The notes below the pieces were generated by a model, which was not told where the DNA came from, did not search any database, and saw nothing but the letters and a program-made list of their open reading frames with translations. A program made the position numbers and the translations under genes. From Ophiocordyceps camponoti-saundersi (nom. inval.) (Eukaryota; Ascomycota; Sordariomycetes; Hypocreales; Ophiocordycipitaceae), in assembly GCA_003339415.1 (NCBI GenBank), contig PDHQ01000006.1, positions 1-64,000 on the forward strand: DNA of 64,000 nucleotides, given 5' to 3'. Each line of letters starts with the position of its first letter. The first letter of the stretch is position 1. Below, in pieces: positions 11,477 through 21,405 of the stretch.

Positions 11477-12514
11477 TCACAAACAAAGCAAACGAACACC
11501 CTCGTCAAGATCAAGGATGTCGGACGCGCTCTCTGCCTTGACCGCCCAAACGACGGTGCCGCGTCCGTCGACGGCAAAGGCACCGGCCTCTTGCCATTTG
11601 TTGCCGAGGACATTGGTCGGGTCGTCATCGACAGGAGGGGCGGGAGCCGGAGCCGGAGCCGGAAGCGAGTCCGCTCTGTCCCTAGACTTGTTGCTGCGGA
11701 ACTTGGAGGTGAAGGATTTTGAGGAGTTAGTAGAGGAGGAAGAGTTGACGCGATTTTTGGAAGTGAAAACGGGTGCCTCGGTATAATAGTTATCACGCTT
11801 CCGCTGGACGGCGTCGGCGACGCGATCGCCAAGCCAGCCCTTCTCACGCCAGCCCTGGAGCTGGGTAGTCGGATTGAAGAGTTGCCAGTAAGTGGCGAGG
11901 CCGAGACCCCAGGCGGCATAGAGTGCACGGTCCTGATCGATGACGATGCGGACGTTCCATGCACCGCCGAGGAGATCAATCCATTTGCGGGTTGCGGGGG
12001 GAGAGGAGTGGGAGACGGCGATGCATGTCAGGGACTGAGAGTACCGATTGGCGAGGGTACGGAGGTTGAGGAAGGTTTTTTGAGCGACTGTTTCGGTTGT
12101 CAGACTGTTTTTCTGCTGATCTGAGTGTGTAAGAGGATACTCACAAGCACAGCCGGCGCAGCGCATAAAGACGACCAAGACTCGGCGGCCTCCGCCCAAC
12201 TCAAGCTTATTGTCGCGATCCCGGGGCGCAACGTCCCCTACTTGTGGGAGGCGGGCGACGGGAATGGGCGGTGGAGCGGGCGTGATCCAGGGATGAACCG
12301 TCATGGGCAGAGACTTGAGCGACATCCAGGCGGGCCAGCGGGCGGTTTCGTCATCTTGGGCGTCGGCATCTGCGCGGGCGGCGTCGTTGCCGTTGGTGAG
12401 CTTCTTACGGCTCGGCTCATCTGCTGCCGCCGCTGCTCCTCCGAAGAAGTCGAAGGAGTCGGCTTTGAGGCCCACGTTGCGGAGGGCGATCTTGGTAGTC
12501 AGACTCGACAGCAT
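11477..12514 (-). CDS. AhpC/TSA-like thioredoxin-fold protein
   Basis: Two exons, 12514-12145 and 12087-11477, are separated by a 57-base GT..AG intron and give about 326 residues. The intron is supported because removing it converts an odd reading-through stretch into Cys-Ala-Gly-Cys-Ala-Phe-Ala-Gln-Lys-Thr-Phe, the CxxC-containing block typical of the fungal AhpC/TSA antioxidant-like family. Downstream blocks also fit that family: a thioredoxin-like core (Ile-Ala-Val-Ser-His-Ser-Ser), then Leu-Leu-Gly-Gly-Ala-Trp-Asn-Val, then Tyr-Ala-Ala-Trp-Gly-Leu-Gly. The first 80 or so residues are Ala-rich and variable. A Ser/Asn-rich and Ala-Pro repeat insert lies in the last quarter. Members of this fold reduce peroxides or act as thiol-disulfide proteins; the substrate here is unknown. 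No signal peptide was seen. The start at 12514 is preferred over the open extension to 12811, which is low complexity. Confidence 0.8.
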   Translation of the reverse strand: MLSSLTTKIALRNVGLKADSFDFFGGAAAAADEPSRKKLTNGNDAARADADAQDDETARWPAWMSLKSLPMTVHPWITPAPPPIPVARLPQVGDVAPRDRDNKLELGGGRRVLVVFMRCAGCACEYPLTHSDQQKNSLTTETVAQKTFLNLRTLANRYSQSLTCIAVSHSSPPATRKWIDLLGGAWNVRIVIDQDRALYAAWGLGLATYWQLFNPTTQLQGWREKGWLGDRVADAVQRKRDNYYTEAPVFTSKNRVNSSSSTNSSKSFTSKFRSNKSRDRADSLPAPAPAPAPPVDDDPTNVLGNKWQEAGAFAVDGRGTVVWAVKAESASDILDLDEGVRLLCL

Positions 12515-15389
12515 GGTGTGTGTAGAGAGACAGGGGGATGAGGTTGTGGTGGTGGCGGGAGAGGAGGAGAGGGAGGGCAGAGGACAGAGGAGAGGGAGGG
12601 AGTGAGGGGGGTATGTAAAAGAGAAGTGGGCGACGAAACGAGCCTGAGGCCCTGACACGGGCCTCGTCTGAAGGTGTGCCCCCTTCTTCCCATCTTTGGC
12701 TGTTGACGAGGCTGACTGAGGTTCGTGAGTCGTCTCAGCCTCGTGGAGTAGCCCGGGGTCCCTGGGGGTGCCTAGTTGAGTCAGGGGACGAGAGACGGGC
12801 TGTCTAGTCACATGCTCCGGCGAGTCTAATGACGTAAGGCGACCGCCGCGGCGATGACAACACGGGATGAGAGGGGAAGGGAAATGCTATGCCCCTACAG
12901 ACTAGTACAGTACGATACAAAGGAACGCAGCACGATGCAGGGTTCAGGATGCGTCTGATTCCATGTCTTTCAAGTTTCGCGTATCGCCCGTGCGAGAGCT
13001 CAGAAGAAAGACTTTGGACGGATTTTCGAGTGGCTTGCGGGGACAGGGTTACTGTGGAGGGAGTCAAAGCCAACGGATAAGTCCGCCTGGTTTTGCCCGT
13101 TGAGCTTATGTGTGTGCTCCGTACGTCCGTAGGTTGCGCCCGTTTCCTTTCCGAAGCTTCGGGCCCCGGTCCCGGTCCCGGTCAACGTTTCGTCTTTGTC
13201 TTTCCCGTTCGCTTTTCCTTATGTACATACTCATGGTCCGTACATATTTACGGACGTAGAAGACCAAGGTATGTACTCCGTACGTCTGTACGGATACGTC
13301 CGTAAGAACTGATGGGAAACTTGTCCGTCGAGGTGAAACAAGGAAGCACGTGGTGTCAGGCACATACATAAGGGGATACATATCCGTACATGCCCGTACG
13401 TGGTCAGAACATGACACAGGCACTCCGGCACTGGAACAGGCACAGGCACACAGGCACACAGGCACAGGCGTACATACATAGGTACATATGCATATCGTGT
13501 GATTGTACGGACACAATGTCACACTTGGTGTGTGTGTACGTATGTATGTATGTAAGGTATGTGCGCTTGGGATGAGGCTGTTCTTGATTTCCCCGCGGAA
13601 AGAAATTATTGGAGTGCCGTGGTAGATTGACCGGGATGATAGGGGGGGTGATTCTGATTTATTTAACCAGCTCGGACCCAGTGCGGAGAACCGGAGGAGG
13701 GAAAAGGGGGGGATGATAAATTTAGACGCCTTGTCAGAGGACGATGCTGCTGCTGTCTTTCCGCCCCTTCATTGACTCTTCCCCCCCTCCCCCACCCCTC
13801 CTCCTCCTATCGACTTATATAGGGAAAGGGCTTTAAAAAAAAGATGGCCGGCAAGAAAAATCGTGAGATTTGGACGTGCTAGCATAAGCCACGATCTCTT
13901 AATGGCGTCGTCGACGTGACTGTGCTATGTGTGCTATTATTAGTCGCAAACCCCGGCCCGGTCCGAGGCTCTCCGATTGCATATGTAGGTACTCATATAG
14001 ACGTCCGTACATACATACTACATACAATGCCGTCACGCGATATCAGACGAGTCTGTCTTCGTAGAATAGTTAGGCACCGATGAAAGATAGCTGTGTGGCC
14101 GGCACGTGCCTCAATCGACCCCAGGCCGGCCTCAGCACCTGAGTTCGAACGAAGTCTGAATCATCGTCAACGGGATACGCTCTGCTGTTTTACATATAGC
14201 ACCTCGTAATCCAGGTTAAAATCGGTGGACGGCATTTCTTACCTAAGCTTTTCTCATCCCTGTCATCTCAATGGCACGAATGCTATTCAGATTTCAGCCT
14301 ATACCCTCGTATCTAGCGAGTACATACAGTGCGTATACCAACACGAACAGCCACTAACGCTTGGAACTCGCGTCTCGACTCTTACAAACCACACTCCGGG
14401 CTAGGTGAGTCAGACTGCTTCAGCTGGACCCAGAGCGAAAGCCTGCTCTTCTCTGCCTTCCCGAGTGCATACTTATTTACCAATTACCAACTCCTCGCGG
14501 GAAGACTTCAGTGTCCTCACACCCATGGCAATACCTCTCAATACCGGTCTCTGAGGCACCTCGGTAGTGGACGGCGGCTGGCCAGCCTGGTTGGGCAACT
14601 GGGGTTCTCCTTCGCACTGTGTCATCGGACGGTGCAGAACCTTGACAAGCTGGGTGTGAGGTACAACGTGATAGACAGCTCCTGCCACTGGCGCTGACGC
14701 AGCTATCTCCAGACACATCTCGGGGATTAGAGCTGGTGTGCTCGGTACCTTTCCCTGGGCCGAGGCGAAACCCAGTTCTCCGCCCAACCCGCCACAGCGC
14801 GGCGGGTAGATTGATGGGTCGAAGGCGCGTACTATCTACTTTCCTCTACCCGGCCGCGGGGAGCGCCAGATCCCGAGACGCGTCCATTGCTGCTGGCCGC
14901 TGTGCCTGGCGCTGTCCCCTCTCCCCCCCCCCCCCTAGAGAGGCCCCAAGTCAACCCCCCAGAGCATCCCGCACAGGCCTGTGGCCGGCCCCTCTCCAGG
15001 GCTGCCTACAGCGGTGACCGCCCCTCCTGTCCAAAGTCTCCTTCCATTGCGGTAATTCGACAGACAATCGGCCTTTCGCCCTGACATATTCCCGCAACTC
15101 TCTCGCCTCTCTCTATCCCTCTCCCTCCCACCCCCCCTCTCTCTCTACACCTGCCGCTACCTACCTCAAGGTATCTCTCTCTCCTCCCGGGGGGGGTTTG
15201 TCTCTCCTTTCTTGTCACCAGTTCGTCGCGTCCATCCGCGAGGCTGGAAGATCGCGCTTGTCCCTCTTACTGTCCGGATCTGTCTGCTTCTGGCGGGCAT
15301 CCTTTTTGTTTCCCCTTTCTTTTTCTTCTTTCCTTTTCCTTCCTTCTCTCGTCTCTTTCGACCGAAGCTCCGGCCTGGGCAGCGCCACA

Positions 15390-15403
15390 CCCCCCCCCCC
15401 CCC

Positions 15404-15437
<34 letters not shown>

Positions 15438-15469
15438 GGAACCGGTTTTTTTTTTTTTTCCCCCCCCAA
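15390..15469. repeat. Poly-C/poly-T tract cluster
   Basis: There is a C run of about 14 interrupted by one T, a 31-base C run at 15405-15435, then GGGG, a 14-base T run and an 8-base C run. Further C runs lie at 15775-15791 and 15800-15812. Read errors are likely here, so lengths should not be trusted. Confidence 0.9.
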
Positions 15470-15858
15470 ACCCCTTAAACAAACCCTCCAACATACTTAA
15501 AAAAACAAAAAACACCATTCCCTCCCCCCCTTCTCTCCCCTTCCCCAGGAGGAAAGCGGTTTTTTTTTTTTGGCTCCGTCCAACGTCTTCAAACCAACGT
15601 TCCCGCGTCTGTGGATGACAGCATCGACAACAGCCCCCTCTTTGCTCTCATGTCCTACGAATCTCGGTCTCTTCCTCAAGCAGCCGCTACAGCCCTTCGC
15701 CTGCCGTGAGCGATCGATACATAGCTCGTTTGGTTTTGCCACGCGGTTGCCTGGTTCGAGATTCGGCAATTCCTCCCCCCCCCCCCCCCCCTTTTTCCTC
15801 CCCCCCCCCCCCTTATACTGCTACACCTCGACCACAACACCACACAACACACAAGACC

Positions 15859-15868
15859 NNNNNNNNNN
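15859..15868. other. Assembly gap (10 N)
   Basis: Ten unresolved bases within a C/T-rich low-complexity stretch, probably a scaffold join of unknown true size. Confidence 0.99.
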
Positions 15869-16048
15869 TGCCTCCTGTTTTCTTTTTTGTTTTTTCTTTT
15901 TTTTCTCCCCCCCCCCCCCCTTTTTTTCTCACCACGCCTCCTCTTTTCCGTCGCCTTCTCTAGCACCATCTCCTAAGCTCAAGCCTTCCGCTGCTTCTGG
16001 TCGTCTTCTTCGTCGTTTCACCTCCGTCGCCCGAGGCTGCACCGCCTC

Positions 16049-19000
16049 ATGGACGGCCGGACCTCGACGTCCGAACCCCAGCAGCATTCTTACCACCCGT
16101 CCTCGTGGTCCGCCGCCGCCGTTGCCCCAACGCCTTCCTCGACGGCATCTCCCTCCTCAATAGTGACTTCCTACGACAGTGGCTCCTCCCCGGACGCCTT
16201 GCTTGCCTCCGCCTCCGCCGCCTACCCTCATCACCTGGACTTCATCCCTCTCCTCTTCCCGCAGCAGTCCAACATCTACCAAGCTCAACTCCTACACTAC
16301 AATAAGCTCGTCTCCCCCACCCGTGGAGGTGGCCTCCAGGCGCCCCCCGTACCTCCTGCCGTGTCGGCCCACCACGTCCACGCCGGAACCAGGTCGCGTT
16401 CGTCCAGCAGGGTCTCGCTCAAGGAAGTCTCTACCGGGAAGCCTACCGCGGCTGGAGGCCATGGGAGCAGGTCGCATCAGAACCAGGACAAGAGCCGCCC
16501 GGCTGTAGCATCAAAGGACTCTCTGCCCAAGATGGCGGCCGAAAGGCAGCCCGCCGAGCCGCCGAGGAGCGTGCCCAAGCGGTCGACGACGGGCCCCTCA
16601 TTTGCCGTCCAGGGTCAGGCCCATTCTAGTTCGGTGCCCTCGACGCCCCATCAACACGCCCGCCAATTCTCCTTTGAGTCCCGCGATCCCTCTCCTACCG
16701 TACCCAATAGCCATTCGCCCCGGTCCGCATACTCAGAGACCAACAGCACCCTACCGTCGCTGCGGCCCTTACCCCCGCGCTTCGGCGGCTGCAAATTCGA
16801 GACGGCTCAGATGAATTCGAGACGCCGGATACCCTACTCCGTCGGCAATGATCGTCTTGAGCGTCTGGATCCCCGTACCGTAAAGGCTAAGCTGACCGAA
16901 GAGGACGAGCGGAAGCTGGCTGCCGACATGCGTGAGCTATTCGATCGTTTACTGCCCACCGAGGCCGTCGAGGCCAACCGCCGGAAACTCGTCACCAAGT
17001 TGGAGAGGATATTCAACGACGAATGGCCGGGACACGACATACGAGCTCATCCCTTTGGCTCATCCGGCAATTTGCTCTGCTCGGACGATTCTGACGGTAG
17101 CCTCTTTCTTTTTTTTTCCCATTTTAGTTCTTCCCTGTCAAGCTTGACTATTCTACAAAACGGGACGAAGGCTGACCTCGATCAGTGGATATTTGCATCA
17201 CGACGTCATGGCGGGAACTAGAGGGCGTTTGCATGATAGCCGAACTGCTTGCTCGTCGTACGCCTCCAATTGCATCACTTTCTTTGCGGCGCCTCCACGG
17301 CTGACTCGAATACTCGCAGGTGGCATGCAAAAGGTGGTATGCATCTCCGCCGCCAAGGTGCCCATCGTCAAGATATGGGATCCCGAGCTGGGACTCGCCT
17401 GCGACATGAATGTCAATAATACGCTCGCCCTCGAGAACACGCGCATGGTGCGGACGTACGTCGAAACAGACCCCCGCGTGCGGCAGCTTGCCATGGTCAT
17501 CAAATACTGGACCAGGCGGCGGATCGTTAATGATGCCGGTAAGGTGGTGGCGGCGGCGCGTCTCTGCTATCCCCACACTCCCGTCATAGCCATTGTGAGG
17601 GCTGACCGTTCTGGTGCGCAGCCTTTGGCGCCACGTTGAGCTCCTACACCTGGATCTGCCTCATCATCGCCTTTCTTCAGCTGCGGAGTCCGCCGGTGCT
17701 ACCGGCGCTGCACCAGCTGCCGCACAAGCTCACCAAGTCGGACGGATCGGCTAGTGACTTTGCCGACAACCTTAAGAAGATCAAGGGTTTCGGGAACAAA
17801 AACCATTCGTCGGTGCCGGACTTGCTGTTTCAATTCTTCCGCTTCTACGCACACGAATTCGATTACGATAAGCACGTGCTGTCTGTCCGCCAGGGCAAAC
17901 TCGTGACCAAAGCCGACAAGAAATGGACTTACCAAATCAACAATCAGCTCTGTGTTGAGGAACCATTCAACGTGTCGCGGAACCTCGGCAACACGGCTGA
18001 CGACTATGCCTTTCGCGGCCTGCATCTCGAGCTCCGGAGGGCCTTTGACCTCATCTCCGAGGCCAAGCTGTCTGAGGCGTGCGAGCAGTATGTCTATCCC
18101 AAAGAGGAGGAGAGGACATTCAACCGGCCCGCGCAGCAGCCCAGACCGGCCCTCCTGCGCAGCTCTTCGCAGACGCAATCTACCCGTGGCGGTCGAGGTG
18201 GCGGCGGCGGCAGCCACCGAGGAGGGCGCCACAATGGTCATCTTCTCAGGGGCGCCGCCACTGGTGGCGGCGGCGGCGGATCCAACAGGCGGGCTTCGTC
18301 GAGCGTTCCGTCGTACGACAACGGCGTGTTCATGGCACCCATGGGCTTGCCGCAGGACGTGTCGTGGTACCAGAACCCGCACTTTCAGTTCCAGTACGCG
18401 CAGCAAGACCTGATGACGCAGATGGCCTATCAGGAGAATCTGCGTCAGTTGCATCTCTTTACACCCACACTTCTCCGCCATCAGGCCCTCGGCCAGCAAC
18501 AACAACAACAGAGGGTGCCCTCGGGCTCTTCGGGCTCGGGCCATCAGCAGCAGCAGCAGCAGCAGCCGGTGGCGGGCGACCGGTCAAGAACCAACTCGTT
18601 CGACAACGTCCCCATGACTGCGCCCCTCCGGCCCGACTTGTATGCCCTGTACGGGATGAGCATCGGTCCTCAAGCCTACTTCCCGGCCGGTGCGGGCTAC
18701 GGCACTTACCCGTCGTCTCCTGTGGCGGCGAGCGGGCCCGGGCCCGACTTTCGTCGCCCGCTCCAGCGGTCGACGGTCACTACCGACTCGGGCGCGTCCG
18801 CATCTAGCAGCTCGCTTAGGTCGCAGTCTCAGCCAGCATCGCGGTCGCCCTCATCGGCTAACCCCCAAGCTACCGCCGCCGCTTACCAGCGGGGCAGTCA
18901 GACGCCGACAGGCGCCTCGTATTATGCGCAGACGCCTACAAACGCTCACGGGATCCCCATACCCAGCTTCATGTCGGATGACGCCGACTTTGACGAGACG

Positions 19001-20068
19001 CCCAAGGCTTGGGGGTCGGTTTCGCCCGAGCCGGAGGACTCGCGGTCTGCGACGATGCCACGAGTGCGAAACTCGAGCCCTCCCACCGTCGTCGGGCGCG
19101 CGCGACAGCAGCCGTCCAACGCTATTGCCTTTGGCGACCTCGCGACGACGGCCCCCGGAAGGAGGCGACTGTCGACCGACCAACTTCCACAGACGATCTT
19201 GGACCGGCGTATGAAGAGGGCGTCGAGGTCGCCGTCGCCGCTCGGCCACTCGAGAGCGTGTGCCTCGGTCGCGGCGCCCGCACCGCTCACGGCAAGCCAG
19301 GGCAAAGCTGCGTCGTCGAGACCGCTGGTGGTCAACGGGTCCGGGCTCAGGGCTAGCGTCGTGCCGGCCTCACAGCATCAAGCAAAAGTGGTGTCGGAAG
19401 CAAAGGAGCGGCCCGACGAGCGGCCTCGCAACGGCGGTCAGGTTTCATCCGAGCCGCAAGGGATGGAATCTCTGACGGTGCCGACGACGGACGGGCCTCT
19501 CATTGTAACAAATGGTGGCGGAACGAGCGTGGCGGCGGCGGCGGCGATGACGACGAGTGGCAGCGGCGACGACGCCTCTTTTCGCGAGCGCATCGCTATG
19601 ATGACGTCGCATCATATCAGTCCGCAAGGCTTCCAACAAGACGGAAACAACGAGGCGGCGACGGTGGCGGCAGCCGCGGCGGCAGCATCGGTATCACCGT
19701 CGACGGGCAACGCCAGATTATCACCTCCGGGACGATCACGATGGTCAAACCGTCCGTCACAGGGTGGGACGACATTACCACCAGACCTGGTGACGGGCAA
19801 GGCTGCGATGGCGACTACGGAAGCGGCACATCTCTCCCCCGTCTACGAGACGCAGGCATCGTCGCCGCGGCATAAAGACGGACCCTGGCTACCGACGAAG
19901 GTATCGGAACAAAAGGTCAAAGCGTCTGCGTCGAGGGTCAATGGTCACGTTCGTGGAGCCAAGAGCGAGAGCGATGGCGGATGGCAGAAGGCCGGCAAGG
20001 GCAAGAAGAAGGGCGCGGCGCAGGGCGAGCAGGTGCCTCGAGATGAATCGGAAAGAAAGGGGGGTTGA
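16049..20068 (+). CDS. Cid1-family terminal nucleotidyltransferase (PAP/25A-associated)
   Basis: Four exons, 16049-17096, 17186-17257, 17320-17538 and 17622-20068, give about 1261 residues. The pol-beta nucleotidyltransferase signature is built across the first junction: Gly-Ser at about 337, then Ser-Asp-Val-Asp at 348-351 (catalytic Asp349 and Asp351), and a third Asp at about 402 in Ala-Cys-Asp-Met-Asn. The central domain (Gln-Leu-Ala-Met-Val-Ile-Lys-Tyr-Trp) and a PAP-associated segment near 510-540 (Asp-Leu-Leu-Phe-Gln-Phe-Phe-Arg-Phe-Tyr) follow. Such enzymes add non-templated A or U (or C/U tags) to RNA 3' ends and steer RNA decay. N-terminal residues 1-230 are Ser/Pro-rich. The 650-residue tail is disordered, with Gly-rich, poly-Gln (near 740-765) and poly-Ala runs and a basic C-terminus. 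The family is clear; which base is added and whether it is cytoplasmic cannot be read from the sequence. The start is the first ATG after low-complexity leader DNA. Confidence 0.88.
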
Positions 20069-21405
20069 AAACAAGTGAAGAGATAAGCAGAAGAGAGAAG
20101 GAAAAATCACACAGAGCAGAGAGGAAGAGACGATGTGTGGGGGGGGCAAAGACGTTGGATAAGTAGTAGCGCGACTGCGATCGGCTCGGGCCGTCGGCTT
20201 GGAACCGGGATGTGCGAAGGGACGGGACGGTAGGCGTTTGCATTGCCATTGGCGGGCGGTAGGGCTAGCATGCCTTAGGGCCTTTTTTTTTCACCATGTT
20301 AGTTATGGCTGGATGAGGCCGGCATAGATGTCGAGGAAATGAAGCGAAGGAGTAGCATTTGCTGACGTGAGAGAGAATATATGTATGTATGTACCTATGT
20401 ATGTATATATGAAGAGGGTGAAGGGGGAAAAAGGGGGGGGAAGAAGTGTTGTATGTATGTATGTGTACGGACATATGGATGTGTGGGCAGTTAAAATGGT
20501 AGAGTGATGGTGATGATGGCGATGATGGTGTATGTATAATTGTATGTCTTTCTATTGCATCTATAGATACCTAGTACGTACAACGTTGCATTTACGTATG
20601 TGCCTTCTCCTTTACTCATCTACATCAGTAGTGAGGAGGGAGGGAGGGAGGGAATGGAAGAAGATGTCCAGAGAGATGGCTGAGATGCCTCTCTGATGTT
20701 TGTTGTGAGTTATGTGTGGCTTGTATGTATGTACGAATGCTGTAAGAGTGTAATACGGATAGCCTATAGGGATACGCACTGTACGTACGTTTCCGTAGGT
20801 ATTACTGTGAGGACATTCTCGGAATAGCACCGTGTTGGACTGACAATGGCATCTCATCTCTTTTCTTACAGCGATTATCAAGTGCGATGAGTTATGGGGA
20901 ACAGATAGCCTGATATTTAGGTACGGATTACGGATAGTAATGTCTTCCTGTTAAGCGAGCAAGCTACGGATACTATCTTTTCCTTTATATTCCCTTCCAT
21001 TCTATCTAACTGTGATGTAGGTAAGACTGTTATGAAATGCATCTGCACATCCGCACTGGGTATATCCGTAGTATCCCCCCCCCCCCCCCCCCCCCCCGGT
21101 ACTCCGTATTCTTCACGCTTACAATGTACACATCGTCTTCCTTCTGCCCCGCACTGTCTCCTGGCCGTCCTCCTCGGCGTCTTTCAAGCTTGTCTTGCTT
21201 GCTATTTTGCCTCCTTCATTCTCTCTCACTCTCACTCTCTCACTCTCTCCCACTCACTTTCACACTCTCTCTCACTCTCTCCCTTTCACTCTATTGTCAA
21301 TCTCTCATTATTCTCTACGCCTGACTCATCTTAAACCTACTTCGACGATATGCCTCCCGACTGAACCCGAAGCTCCTTCCAGCCTCCTCTCCCCTTCCTC
21401 CGATA
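20069..21405. other. Intergenic region between two plus-strand genes
   Basis: No gene is supported. It contains short TATG/GTAT tetranucleotide repeats near 20380-20470, a GGGA repeat near 20638-20651, a 23-base C run at 21075-21097 and CACTCTCT repeats at 21220-21290, which may lie in the promoter or leader of the 21406 gene. Confidence 0.5.

Larger units (their letters stand above)
12515..16048. other. Long intergenic region: CGTAC-type motifs, homopolymers, assembly gap
   Basis: Three and a half kb with no supported gene between two divergently transcribed genes. From 13090 to 13560 there are many copies of short motifs such as CCGTACATA and TACGGA with CAGGCACA repeats. From 14900 to 15960 the sequence is dominated by pyrimidines with long C and T runs, and contains a 10-N gap. 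The last kilobase probably includes promoter and 5' leader of the 16049 gene. Open frames near 14329-14697 and 14736-15084 look incidental. Confidence 0.5.

Noticed and set aside
11517..12605. Several plus-strand frames over the AhpC/TSA-like gene
   Set aside because: Antisense shadows; the minus-strand spliced product has clear family motifs.
13390..13520. CRISPR-like look of CAGGCACA and CGTACAT repeats
   Set aside because: Eukaryotic spacer DNA with irregular short repeats and no uniform repeat-spacer pattern.
14150..14170. Possible tRNA B-box (GAGTTCGAACG)
   Set aside because: No matching A-box, acceptor stem or anticodon arm could be folded around it. No tRNA or rRNA gene was found elsewhere.
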